Assembly: GCA_011375175.1 (NCBI GenBank)
Contig: DRME01000048.1
Span: 1-46,939 of the forward strand
Length of the DNA stretch: 46,939 nucleotides
Source of the DNA: Deltaproteobacteria bacterium
GTDB taxonomy: Bacteria > Desulfobacterota > GWC2-55-46 > DRME01
Direction of reading: 5' to 3'
In this document: piece by piece, positions 16,031 to 24,382 of the stretch
How the letters are laid out: the number at the start of each line of letters is the position of its first letter
How positions within the stretch are numbered: position 1 is the first letter of the stretch
The notes under the pieces: generated by a model
Databases searched by the model: none
Told to the model about the DNA's origin: nothing
Seen by the model: only the letters and a program-made list of their open reading frames with translations
Made by a program: the position numbers and the translations under genes

Positions 16031-16059
16031 GGCCCTGTCCGCCTGAGGCGGGCAGGGCC
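16031..16059 (-). terminator. Hairpin downstream of the cytochrome gene
   Basis: GGCCCTGTCCGCC (16031-16043) pairs with GGCGGGCAGGGCC (16047-16059) with one mismatch and a 3-base loop, 18 bases after the cytochrome stop. No T tract follows on either strand. Confidence 0.5.
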
Positions 16060-16076
16060 TTCTGCTCGCTAACGCA

Positions 16077-17396
16077 TCACCTGTTGTGGCAGAGCTGACA
16101 ACCCTGGTTGGAGGCGATGGAATTGCCAGACTGGCCGGGCGTGCCGCCGGGCCATGGCTCGCTTATGTAGTCCCACCTGAGGTTGTCGTAGTAGGGTCCT
16201 CCGTGTGCGAAGTGGCACGAGAGGCAGAAGACCTTGTGTCCGTCCGTAAAGTCGTCCATGCCGGAGAATGCCGCGCCCGTCGTATCGGTCGGCAGATAGT
16301 AGGCATTGGCCGAGTAGTACTTGCTCGCCGTCACGGGCAGGGCCTTGCCGGCCTGGATGACGGCCTGGTTGTAGTTGCTCCTGTCGAGCATGGACACGTG
16401 GCAGCCGTTTGCGCAGTTTGCGGCCGCTCCGCGGGGGATCATGGAGTTGACGGCGTGACGCCTGAGGTCGACGTTGGTGCTCCTGTCGAGGTTGGTGGGG
16501 CTTATGGCCTCGTGCCAGTTGTCGTGGCACTGGGCGCACCACCTCGACATGGTGGCCGCCTCCAGGCCGCCGGTGCCGTTGCTGCTGTCGTCGCCGCCTC
16601 CGTAGACGTTGCTGTTGGCGCTGTCGGTTACGGGGTCGCCGGTGAGGGTGCCCCTGTAGACGGGCCATATGACCTGGTTGTCGTTATCCGTCTCGTTGCC
16701 GCCGAAGTAGGAGCCGTTGACGCCGCCCACGTAGCTTTTGTGCTTGTAGAACTCCTTGGAGGTGCCGTTGTAGAACTTGACCCCGCCCTTCTGACCAGCG
16801 CCGATGGCCGTCACCCTGAGGTTCCTGAAGAAGTTTATGGTGGAGGACTGGTCGTTGTCGACGCCGTGGGGGTCGTGGCAGTTGGTGCAGGAGAACTCGG
16901 CTATCGTCTGGTCGCCGCCCGGGGGCAGGACGTTGGTCATGCCCAGCGAGTGGCCGTACCCGAGGGCCTCCTGGTCGCCGGTACCGGGCGAAAGAGCCCA
17001 GGTGTTATCGAGTTCGGGATAGAAATTGCCTCCGGCGCCTATCTTGTTGAAGGGGTCGGTGTCCCACGCCCAGGTGGAGGCGCTTGAGAAGACCTTGGGG
17101 GCCACCACGTTGCGGGGGGCGTGCGCGTTCGACGCCTGGGCGCCGTTGTTGGCGTGACACTGGAGACAGAGCTTGTGTATGTCCTTGCGCGTGGTGACGG
17201 CGCCGCGCAGGAGTATGAGACTTCCGTCGGGGTTTCCGCCTATGGCCGAGTTGCCCTGACTGTTGTGCATGGTATGGCAGGTGCCGCAGGTGAGTCCGCC
17301 GGCACCCTTGTGCACCGCAAAGGACGGAACCGGAGATATGGCAATGAAAATAATGAGGAAGAAAAGAAAGTGGAACGCCGTCGTCTTTCGGGCCAT
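16077..17396 (-). CDS. Secreted multihaem c-type cytochrome (about seven haem sites)
   Basis: A 439-residue periplasmic or outer-surface cytochrome. A signal peptide (FLFFLIIFIAISPVPSFA) precedes the mature chain. Six CxxCH motifs are visible: CGTCH, CLQCH, CTNCH, CAQCH, CLSCH and CQLCH. There is also one CANGCH with a three-residue spacing. The regions between motifs are rich in G, N and D, as in extracellular electron-transfer cytochromes. The first motif (TCGTCHTMH) is of the doubled-CXXCH type. The ATG at 17396 is preferred over 17408 because GGAG lies 6 bases before it. It has its own consensus promoter and a long leader of about 257 bases. Its role is probably electron transfer to external or periplasmic acceptors; no partner oxidoreductase is adjacent. 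Confidence 0.9.
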   Translation of the reverse strand: MARKTTAFHFLFFLIIFIAISPVPSFAVHKGAGGLTCGTCHTMHNSQGNSAIGGNPDGSLILLRGAVTTRKDIHKLCLQCHANNGAQASNAHAPRNVVAPKVFSSASTWAWDTDPFNKIGAGGNFYPELDNTWALSPGTGDQEALGYGHSLGMTNVLPPGGDQTIAEFSCTNCHDPHGVDNDQSSTINFFRNLRVTAIGAGQKGGVKFYNGTSKEFYKHKSYVGGVNGSYFGGNETDNDNQVIWPVYRGTLTGDPVTDSANSNVYGGGDDSSNGTGGLEAATMSRWCAQCHDNWHEAISPTNLDRSTNVDLRRHAVNSMIPRGAAANCANGCHVSMLDRSNYNQAVIQAGKALPVTASKYYSANAYYLPTDTTGAAFSGMDDFTDGHKVFCLSCHFAHGGPYYDNLRWDYISEPWPGGTPGQSGNSIASNQGCQLCHNR

Positions 17397-17653
17397 ACGC
17401 TTCTCCATGATTTCGTTATTTACAGCCCGCGGGCCCGTTTCGAGCCGCCCGGACCGCAAAGACCGCCACCCACGAATCACCACTGTCTCGGCTCTGTCCG
17501 GCCCCCCACAGATGTCAGTCCGCCGGGCCGCCACCCCTTGCGGCGCCCATGCAACGTTACCGCCGCCGTGAGGCCAAGTCCGCAACGGACCGAACCTTTC
17601 TCATCTCTTTCCCATCATAGCCGCCCATGCCGCCGTTCAGGCAACGGACAGGT
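17397..17653 (-). promoter_or_regulatory. Long 5' leader of the cytochrome mRNA
   Basis: From the predicted transcription start to the ATG is about 257 bases of GC-rich sequence with many potential stems. I looked for the c-di-GMP (GEMM) riboswitch core often found before cytochromes in Geobacter and did not see it. Any regulatory role is unproven. Confidence 0.35.
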
Positions 17654-17659
17654 TAATTT

Positions 17660-17688
17660 ATTTTAATTTATTTGTCATCTCCTGTCAA
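17660..17688 (-). promoter_or_regulatory. Consensus sigma70 promoter of the cytochrome gene
   Basis: On the minus strand TTGACA (17688-17683) and TAAAAT (17665-17660) are exactly 17 bases apart. They lie in a locally AT-rich stretch. Transcription would start near 17653. Confidence 0.8.
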
Positions 17689-17753
17689 GGGTGTTGTGTG
17701 AAATTCAGGTGAAAAATCTTCTTATGAAAGGCGGGAAAGGACGGCGGGCCGTT

Positions 17754-17785
17754 GTCCCGGCGGCCTCCGAGAAGACCGCCGGGAC
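17754..17785 (-). terminator. Hairpin downstream of the CsgG-like lipoprotein gene
   Basis: GTCCCGGCGG (17754-17763) and CCGCCGGGAC (17776-17785) form a perfect 10-bp stem about 55 bases after the lipoprotein stop. No T tract follows. Confidence 0.5.
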
Positions 17786-17840
17786 TTGTGGGAGGGGGCC
17801 GCAGCAGGGGGGATGATTCCCCCGACAAGTATAGAGGGGC

Positions 17841-19820
17841 TCACAGGAGGTCCATGATAGCGGCTATCCTCTCTTCTATGGGGGCGGTGTCGAGGCCCTT
17901 CTTCTCGTATACTATCTGGGCGTCGGAGAGCCTCTCGATGGCCTCCTTCAGGTCTCCGGCCTTCTCGTGGCGCTCCGCCTCGGCGAGGTAACGGACCTCG
18001 GGGCTTGCGAGAAGCTCCTTCAGCTCCATGCCGATACGGGCGATGGCCTTTTCCTGGACCTTGCGTATGAGCTCGGTGTCCGAAGGGAGTTCCGCCACCT
18101 TGAGCGGCACCTTGAAGTCTCCGACCTCGACGCCGTCGGTGGACTCCCCGGTGGCCTCCTCCTTCATCTCGACCACGCTGGTGTGGAGGAGCTTGCCCTT
18201 GGTGTCGACGACCCGGTAGCCGACGCTCACAAGCCCCACCTTCTTGAAGAAGACGACCTTGTAGGTGATGTCCTCGAATACCGGCTCTTCCAGGTACTTG
18301 GGGGGCTCGACGGCCTCGGCGTCGAGTTCGCCGGCCTTTTTCTTCTTCTCCCAGTCGAGGTGTTCGGGATTGCGGACCTTCTTCACGCCCGTCTTGACGC
18401 GGACCGTCTTGGTGGTCTCGTGGTGACCGCTCTCCACCTTGTAGTCGAGCACGTCGCCTATCACGAGGTAGTCGGCGCCTGATATCTGGAGGAAGCTCTC
18501 CCTGGCCTTTTCGTTCATCTGGCCGGCCAGCTTGACCTCGTACTCCTTGAGGAGCGACTCGATGGCCTCCCGCTCCACGACCCTCACGTCCGGGCTCAGG
18601 CGGCGGTAGAGATAGAGGGTTATGTTTGACGAGAATATCTTGCCCGCCTCGGGGCTGTAGCCGGGGCTGCGGAAGGGCATGACGGCGAGCCCCTTTATGG
18701 CCCGCTGTTCGAGCTTCTCCCTGAGCGCTTTCATACGGTCGCGCCCGCCCGCGTAGTTGGGGTCTATGTCGACGACGGTCCTCATGTACTGGTAAGCGAG
18801 CCCCACCCTGCCCTTCTCGCTCTCCCCGGCCGCCCTCAGGAACTGCTCGTCGAGGAACCTCGTTATGGCGGCGGCGTCGAACTCTATGGAGGTGCGCCGC
18901 GCAAGGGGGAGGTCCTTGAGGTAGGCGAAGCCCTCCTTGAACTTCAGGTAGGCCCTGTAGCTTCGGCCGAGGGAGATGAGCTCGAGGCCCTCGCCGATGA
19001 GTGTGCGCACGCCCTTCTCCTTTGCGGCGAGTACGAGCGCTCCCACGTCCTCGCTGCCGGGATAGGTCGCCGCGTAGGCGTAGAGCTTGAGGGCCCTGGC
19101 GAAGTCGTTTTTCCCGACCGCCTCGGCGGCGGCGTTTACGTAGTAGGCGAGGTTGTCGCGCTTTTCGGCGTCGGCGAGCTTCCCGGCAAGTCCCTCTCGG
19201 CCGGGCGCCACCTTCTCGACCTCCCTGTAGCGGGCAAGGGCCGTCCTCCAGTCCTCGTCGGCCGCCGCGCGGTCGCCTTCGGCCTCGAGCCCGGCCGCCG
19301 CCTCCGCGCGCAACTGCTCGAGGAAGGCGCCTGCCGCGGGGTCGATGCGCGCGGCCGTCGCCGCCTTCTCCACGGCCTCAACCCTCTTGCCCTCTGCAAG
19401 CAGCCTGCGGGCCTCGGCCTTCACGGCCGTCACACGCTCGATTGCGGCCTTGCGCTCGGCTGCGAGCTTCTCTGAGAGCCCGTCCGCCTCTTTTCCGAAA
19501 CCCCACTCGGCAAGACGGGCCGCCTCCTTCTCAAGCCCTTCTATGACAGGAAGGGGCAGGACGCCGTCAACGCGCCCGCCCTTCATCGCCGACGCCACGC
19601 GCTCGTTCAGGCGGTCGCGAAGAAGTCCCTTCACCTCGTCGAGCCTCCGGCACGCCTTCTCGCCGGGCTTCTCGGCGCACAGTGGCTTGAGCCTCTCGTA
19701 GGCCTCTTCGAGCCCGCCTGCCGAGATCATGCGCTCTGCCTCTTCGAGCCCCTTGTCGTACGAGGTGGCGCAGGCCTGGAGCACGAAGAGAGCCGTCACG
19801 GGAAGGAGCAGTCTTTTCAT
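17841..19820 (-). CDS. Lipoprotein with TPR-like helices and CsgG-type domain
   Basis: A 659-residue lipoprotein. The signal peptide ends in the lipobox LQAC (cysteine near residue 17). Residues 20-370 are helical and TPR-like (ASAMKGG, AEEDWRTALARYREVEK and similar). About 375-620 resemble the CsgG/FlgO group of outer-membrane assembly proteins: KGLAVMPFRSPGYSPEAGKIFSSNI, RVVEREAIESLLKEYEVKLAG, ADYLVIGDVLDYKVE and VGYRVVDTKGKLLHTS. CsgG itself forms a secretion pore for curli, but this protein has no curli genes nearby and may have another envelope role. GGAGG lies 8 bases before the ATG. The gene is followed by a hairpin and preceded by palindromic element R2. Confidence 0.8.
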   Translation of the reverse strand: MKRLLLPVTALFVLQACATSYDKGLEEAERMISAGGLEEAYERLKPLCAEKPGEKACRRLDEVKGLLRDRLNERVASAMKGGRVDGVLPLPVIEGLEKEAARLAEWGFGKEADGLSEKLAAERKAAIERVTAVKAEARRLLAEGKRVEAVEKAATAARIDPAAGAFLEQLRAEAAAGLEAEGDRAAADEDWRTALARYREVEKVAPGREGLAGKLADAEKRDNLAYYVNAAAEAVGKNDFARALKLYAYAATYPGSEDVGALVLAAKEKGVRTLIGEGLELISLGRSYRAYLKFKEGFAYLKDLPLARRTSIEFDAAAITRFLDEQFLRAAGESEKGRVGLAYQYMRTVVDIDPNYAGGRDRMKALREKLEQRAIKGLAVMPFRSPGYSPEAGKIFSSNITLYLYRRLSPDVRVVEREAIESLLKEYEVKLAGQMNEKARESFLQISGADYLVIGDVLDYKVESGHHETTKTVRVKTGVKKVRNPEHLDWEKKKKAGELDAEAVEPPKYLEEPVFEDITYKVVFFKKVGLVSVGYRVVDTKGKLLHTSVVEMKEEATGESTDGVEVGDFKVPLKVAELPSDTELIRKVQEKAIARIGMELKELLASPEVRYLAEAERHEKAGDLKEAIERLSDAQIVYEKKGLDTAPIEERIAAIMDLL

Positions 19821-19890
19821 CTGTAAAACCTCCGGGAGGTTCCGGCCGCAGACCCGCCGCCTCAGTGACGACGGCCCAGGGCGTGGATTT

Positions 19891-20095
19891 GAAACTGAGG
19901 GAACCTTTTCGTAAAAGGGTCACAGACCCCCTTCAAAGACTTTAAATACGAGTTGGTTTCCCCCTGTTTTGCCTGGCAAAACAGGGGGAAACCAACTCGC
20001 GTTAAAAGGTTTTGGAGGGAGTCTGAGGGAACCGGGGGCCTGTGACCCTTATTACGAAAAGGTTCCCTCGGTGCAATAAATCAGAGTTTCCTTAA
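19891..20095. repeat. Modular palindromic element, copy R2
   Basis: This reverse-orientation copy carries the second type of central palindrome: a perfect 25-bp inverted repeat with a single-base centre at 19949-19999 (arm CGAGTTGGTTTCCCCC...). The right hairpin (20022-20069) has an inserted GTGACC-containing segment. The left end is partly deleted. The right terminus AATCAGAGTTTCCTTAA matches other copies. It fills most of the 425-base gap between two minus-strand genes. Confidence 0.92.
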
Positions 20096-20245
20096 GTATC
20101 CCCCTAACTCGAAGAATCCGTCAAGGCGGCGCGACTCAAAGAGGGGCCGGGAGGCTTCACGAGTTGAGCGGACCGGAACTTTCCAGAGAATCTTAGCAGA
20201 GAGGCGGAGCCTTTTCAAGTGCCGCCGCGGCGTGCGGCACGTCTT

Positions 20246-21973
20246 CTACGGCGCCGCCGTCACGCCGCTCACCCTGAAGTTGAAGTCGTAGTTGAGCACG
20301 TCGGACCAGTCGAGCCCCCTCGTGGTGGAGCGCGTATCGTCGGCCGTGCCGTAGGGGTTGCCCGGTATGTAGAACCAGTTCACGATGGCGTCCTCGCTGC
20401 GCCTCGGTATTATCCAGTACCTCCCCGGCCCGAGCAGCGGACGCTCCGAGGGGTCCTTGGCGAAGGTGAAGTCGAACCACTTGTAGCCGCCGTAGTATGA
20501 AACGGTGTCGAGGCTCAGCGGATAGCTTCGCACGCCCTGAAGTCCGGGCTTTCCGCCGTCGTCCTCGACTATGTCGATCCACAGGCTTCCGAGCCGGCCG
20601 CCGAACTTGTGGAGCGCAAGCGAGACCCTGTCGAGCAGGATGGGCTCTTCGATCTCGAAGGCCTGGGCCAGCGAGTGGTCCTTTGTGAGGTACTCGGCCG
20701 TCTCCTTGTCGAGCGTTCTGTATCCCGTCTCCGAGTCCTTGAGCTTCACGTAGAGGTCCAGGAGCGACGGAAAGTCCATGTTGCCGAACTCGACGGGCGT
20801 TCCCGCGGGCCGCTTTGGCCGCTTCACCGCAGGCGGCCTGCGGCGGGGCCGCGGCCTTTCGGCCGGACCGCCGGCGGCGGCCTCGAGCTCGGTGGTCACA
20901 ATGTAGCTATCGGGAGAAGCGGTCCTCTTCTTTAGGCTTATCTCTATCGTGTCGCTCCTGTAGTCGGCCGAGACCTCCTCGCTGAAGGGAGGGAGCACGG
21001 GCGAGGCCCGCCAGGAGTCGTTTATGTCCATGGAGTCCAGTCCCACGGTCTGCTTTATGTGGCGCGGGCTCACGAAGAGGTGACTCTGCTGGGTGTCGTA
21101 GGCGAGCCAGCCGAGGTCCGGGTACCAGACCTCTATCCAGGCGTGGCCCCCCTGCCCTATGCTCTGAACGAGCGAGCCCTTTTCGAGCGGCACCTTCCAT
21201 GTCTTTCCGAGGGAGAGCCCCCCCACCATGCGGGCGGGAACGCCCACGGAGCGCAGGAGCGCCATGGAGAGGTGCGAAAAGTTCTGGCAGTTGCCGTGGC
21301 CCTTGCGCAGCGTCCAGAGGGCGTCGTAGGCCGGTATGGGGGTCTTGTAGCGGATGTTGTCGACCACCCAGTTGAGAAGCGCCATGACGGCGGCCTCCTC
21401 GCTCCCGGCGCCGTCGGTGAGCCTTCGGGCGAGAGCGCCTATCTCTTCGGCATCGCTCTGTACGAGTTTCGTAGGCGCGAGAAAGGTCCTTACATCGGCG
21501 GGGATGCGGGCCGCGTCGAGCGGAAAGGGAGCCGAGCTCGATAGGGGGGCGAGCCCGATGCGAAGCTCCGTCATGAAACGACCGGTCACGCGCACCTCGC
21601 CCTTCACGTCGCGCCAGGTGGCGACGGTGAAGGAGTTGCCGAAACGGTCCGTCTCGGTCTCGACGCTCAGGGGCCTGGGACTGAAGTCGAGCCTGTAGTC
21701 CCCGGTGCGCTGCCTGACGGTGCGGCTGTCGAAGGACGCGGGGTTGGCGAAGCGGAAGACGAGCTTTCTTAGCCCGCCGCCGGGCACGGCGAAGGTGCGC
21801 TCCTGCGTGACCTCCACGGTCGTGCGCATCCCGCCCTCGAGCACGAGCGTGTCGGCCCGCACGGCGGCGGCCAAAAGAAGGACAGCCGCCGCGGCCTCGG
21901 CGAGCCGCCGCGCCGGGGAAACTTTTTGAAAAAAGTTTCCCCGGACCCCTTCAAAAACTTTCAATGCCTCCAC
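20246..21973 (-). CDS. Secreted transglutaminase-like protease-fold protein
   Basis: A protein of about 575 residues with an export signal (AEAAAAVLLLAAAVRA). A beta-rich N-terminal domain precedes a transglutaminase core at about residues 215-330. The triad is visible as the cysteine of GHGNCQNFSHL, the histidine of GGHAWIEVW and the aspartate of LAYDTQQSH. The last 190 residues are beta-rich and may bind ligands (LLDRVSLALHKFGGRLGSLWIDIVEDDGG). Bacterial members cleave or crosslink peptides at the envelope; the substrate here is unknown. The GTG at 21973 is chosen because GGAGG lies 6 bases before it. The codons just after it derive from a palindromic element fragment (R3), so the N-terminus has been built partly from repeat sequence. 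Confidence 0.82.
   Translation of the reverse strand: MEALKVFEGVRGNFFQKVSPARRLAEAAAAVLLLAAAVRADTLVLEGGMRTTVEVTQERTFAVPGGGLRKLVFRFANPASFDSRTVRQRTGDYRLDFSPRPLSVETETDRFGNSFTVATWRDVKGEVRVTGRFMTELRIGLAPLSSSAPFPLDAARIPADVRTFLAPTKLVQSDAEEIGALARRLTDGAGSEEAAVMALLNWVVDNIRYKTPIPAYDALWTLRKGHGNCQNFSHLSMALLRSVGVPARMVGGLSLGKTWKVPLEKGSLVQSIGQGGHAWIEVWYPDLGWLAYDTQQSHLFVSPRHIKQTVGLDSMDINDSWRASPVLPPFSEEVSADYRSDTIEISLKKRTASPDSYIVTTELEAAAGGPAERPRPRRRPPAVKRPKRPAGTPVEFGNMDFPSLLDLYVKLKDSETGYRTLDKETAEYLTKDHSLAQAFEIEEPILLDRVSLALHKFGGRLGSLWIDIVEDDGGKPGLQGVRSYPLSLDTVSYYGGYKWFDFTFAKDPSERPLLGPGRYWIIPRRSEDAIVNWFYIPGNPYGTADDTRSTTRGLDWSDVLNYDFNFRVSGVTAAP
21915..21965. repeat. Palindromic element fragment R3 inside a coding start
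   Basis: A perfect 13-bp hairpin, GGGGAAACTTTTT with its complement, occupies 21915-21942. It is followed by GGACCCCTTCAAAAACTTTCAA, the linker sequence seen in full copies. The fragment lies within the first codons of the transglutaminase reading frame. Confidence 0.8.
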
Positions 21974-22008
21974 CTTCGACCTCCAGAGGAAAAAAACACC
22001 CTTCAACT

Positions 22009-22261
22009 GCCTGCTCTCTTCTTTCCCTCAAGAAAGCAGCCACGGGAGACGGGGACAGCGGCCGCTTCGCGCCACTGCGACGCTCACAAGCCCAACAATA
22101 TCTACACTTTTTTCCTTTGCCTGCTTTCTTCTTTCCCTCAAGAAAGCAGCCACGGGAGACAGGGCCAGCGGCCGCTTCGTGTCACCACGACGCTCACAAG
22201 CCCAACAAGATATACGGTTTTTTCTTTGCTTACTTTCTTTTTTTCCAAAAAAGAAAGTAAG
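22009..22261. repeat. Type B repeat, two tandem units, with stop-abutting hairpin
   Basis: Two tandem units of about 110 bases each begin with a hairpin (CTGCTTTCTT and AAGAAAGCAG flanking CTTTCCCTC in the second unit). Each continues with CAGCCACGGGAGAC, GGCCGCTTCG, ACGCTCACAAGCCCAACAA and a T tract. The array ends in a hairpin (22229-22261, arm CTTACTTTCTTTTTT) that abuts the cyclase stop codon at 22262-22264. The same final hairpin abuts the GGDEF stop at 14.1 kb. Confidence 0.88.
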
Positions 22262-24382
22262 TTATTTGGTGGTTGCCGTGAAGACGCCGTCCCAGTCGGC
22301 GGGAGGCGGTTTTTTCCGGTACTGATCGCAGCGGTCCATGTACAGGAGCGAGGGACCGTCGCCGGGGAAGCGCTCGACGACGGCGGCGAAGGCCTCGCGG
22401 GCGTCGTCGAAGCAGCGGGCGCGGTAGAGCTCGAGGGCCTCGGCGAAGAGGCGGGCGAGCGCCCGCTTGTGCTCGGCTCCGCCGCCGCGGTCCATTAGTT
22501 CATATACGGTACAGGGCCGCGCCTTGCCCTTGACCCGCACGAGGTCGATCTCCCGCGCGAGGAAGCGGTCGTTCACGGCGGCGTGGACGGAGTCGCTTAT
22601 GAGTATGCGGGTGCCGTAGAGCTTGTTCATGCCTTCGAGACGGGAGGCGAGGTTGACGGCATCGCCTATGGCCGTGTAGTCGAACTTGAGCTCGGCGCCC
22701 ATGTTTCCGACGACAGCCTCGCCGCAGTTGACGCCGATGCCGATGTCGAGCTCCGGCAGGCCCTGGCGCTTCCACGCGGCGTTGAGTTCGGCGAGTTTCT
22801 CCACCATGGAGACGGCCGCGTTGCAGGCGCGCAGCTGGTGGTCCTTTACGGGAACGGGGGCGTTGAAGATGGCCATGACGGCGTCACCTATGTACTTGTC
22901 GAGCATGCCTTCCTCGTCGAGTACGATGCGCGTCATGGGGCTGAGGTAGGCGTTGAGCAGGGCGACGAGCTCGTCGGGTTTGAGGCGCTCGGAGAGGGAG
23001 GTGAAGCCCCTGATGTCGGAGAAGAGTACGGTGACGTCGCGCTTTTCTCCGCCGAGCTTGAGTTTTTCCGGGTCCCTGAGTATCTCGCTCAGCAGTTGCG
23101 GCGAGACGTAGGTGGAGAAGGCCCTGCGGATGAAACGGCTCTTGCGCTCGACGACCAGGTTGCGGTACGCCTCGGTGGCGAGGTAGCAGGCGATGAGCGG
23201 GAGCGCCTGGAAGACCATGCTCGTGCGAAGGGAGTAGGTCGAGAAGAGGTGGAAGTTGACGGCCACGACCGCCGCGAAGGCGACGACGAAGAGCGCGAGG
23301 CTTACGGTCGTGTTGGGGGCCCTCGACAGGAGAAGGGCGAAGAGGACCGGCAGGAGCACTATGACGAGGAGGTCGATGAGCACCACGCCGGAGTCGCGCA
23401 CTATGTAGCGGCCCTGGAGGACGTTTCCGGCCACGGTGGCGTGGATCTCGACCCCCGGAAAGACGGGGTCCACGGGCGTGTTCCTTATGTCGTAGACCGC
23501 TTTTTCGGTGACGCCGACGAAGACGAGCCTGTCGGCCAGTTCTTCGGCGCCGACGCGGCCCTCTATGACGTCGACGGCCGAGTAGGTGGTGAAGGCGCCG
23601 CCGGGGCCGTAGAAGTTGAGAGTGAGTGCCCCTTCCTCGTCGAGGGGGGCGACGCGGTCGCCTATGGAGATGGAGTCTATGCCGTAGGGGGCCGTGTGGA
23701 CCACGAGGTCTCCGCCGAGATAGAGGCGCAGGGCCTCGACGGCGAGGGAGGGGTAGACGGCGTCCCTGTAGCGATAGAGGAGGTGTGCCGAGCGGTAGTA
23801 GCCGTCGGCCTGCGCAAGGATGTTGAAGGTTCCGAATCCGGCCGCTCCGGCGGCGACGGCCGGTATGTTGAGCTCGGCGCCGGGGAATCCGATCCACGGC
23901 ACGGCGTCCGTGCCGCCGTCGATGGTCCTTATGTGCCTGACGGCCGAACGGGAAATGAGCTCGAGGGCCTCGGGGGAGGGCTCTTCGGTCGAGTCCTCGC
24001 GGAAGAAGAAGCCCAGCACCACGTTGCCCGCTCCTTCGACGGCCGCGCCGAGTTCGGCGTCGTCTTCCGGGTCGGTGGGCTCGGAAAAGACCATGTCGAA
24101 GGCCGCCACGCGGGCCGGGACGAGCGCCCTGACGAGCTCGGCCGTGACGGTACGGGGCCAGGGCCAGCGCCCGAGTTCGTTTATGCTCCTCTCGTCGACG
24201 GCCACGATGACGACCCGTGCCGGCGGCTCGCTCTCGCCCCGCAGCTTGAAGAAGGCGTCGGCCGCCTCCATGTCGACGGCCGCTATGAAGACGGGCTTGT
24301 ACCAGTAGAAGAAGAGTCCGAAGACGGCTGCCGCGGCGCCTATGGCGGCGAAGGCGGCGGTCTGGGACCCGGCGGCCCTCAC
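22262..24382 (-). CDS. CHASE2 domain adenylate/guanylate cyclase
   Basis: A 706-residue membrane receptor cyclase. A first membrane helix (about 9-30) leads to a periplasmic CHASE2 sensor domain (about 40-320; VVIVAVDERSINELGRWPWPR and FVGVTEKAVYDIRNTP are typical). Membrane helices follow between about 335 and 415, then a class III cyclase domain (about 450-640). The metal-binding aspartates are in LFSDIRGFTSLSER and LDKYIGDAVMAIF. The transition-state pair lies in YTAIGDAVNLASRLE. A short helical tail ends the protein. It should make cAMP in response to an envelope signal. The GTG start overlaps the FecR stop codon (GTGA), so the two are translationally coupled. Confidence 0.94.
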   Translation of the reverse strand: MRAAGSQTAAFAAIGAAAAVFGLFFYWYKPVFIAAVDMEAADAFFKLRGESEPPARVVIVAVDERSINELGRWPWPRTVTAELVRALVPARVAAFDMVFSEPTDPEDDAELGAAVEGAGNVVLGFFFREDSTEEPSPEALELISRSAVRHIRTIDGGTDAVPWIGFPGAELNIPAVAAGAAGFGTFNILAQADGYYRSAHLLYRYRDAVYPSLAVEALRLYLGGDLVVHTAPYGIDSISIGDRVAPLDEEGALTLNFYGPGGAFTTYSAVDVIEGRVGAEELADRLVFVGVTEKAVYDIRNTPVDPVFPGVEIHATVAGNVLQGRYIVRDSGVVLIDLLVIVLLPVLFALLLSRAPNTTVSLALFVVAFAAVVAVNFHLFSTYSLRTSMVFQALPLIACYLATEAYRNLVVERKSRFIRRAFSTYVSPQLLSEILRDPEKLKLGGEKRDVTVLFSDIRGFTSLSERLKPDELVALLNAYLSPMTRIVLDEEGMLDKYIGDAVMAIFNAPVPVKDHQLRACNAAVSMVEKLAELNAAWKRQGLPELDIGIGVNCGEAVVGNMGAELKFDYTAIGDAVNLASRLEGMNKLYGTRILISDSVHAAVNDRFLAREIDLVRVKGKARPCTVYELMDRGGGAEHKRALARLFAEALELYRARCFDDAREAFAAVVERFPGDGPSLLYMDRCDQYRKKPPPADWDGVFTATTK

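Noticed and set aside
17397-17653. c-di-GMP riboswitch (GEMM) before the cytochrome
   Set aside because: The conserved GEMM core (GGGACGCAAAG with the tetraloop stems) is not visible in the leader.
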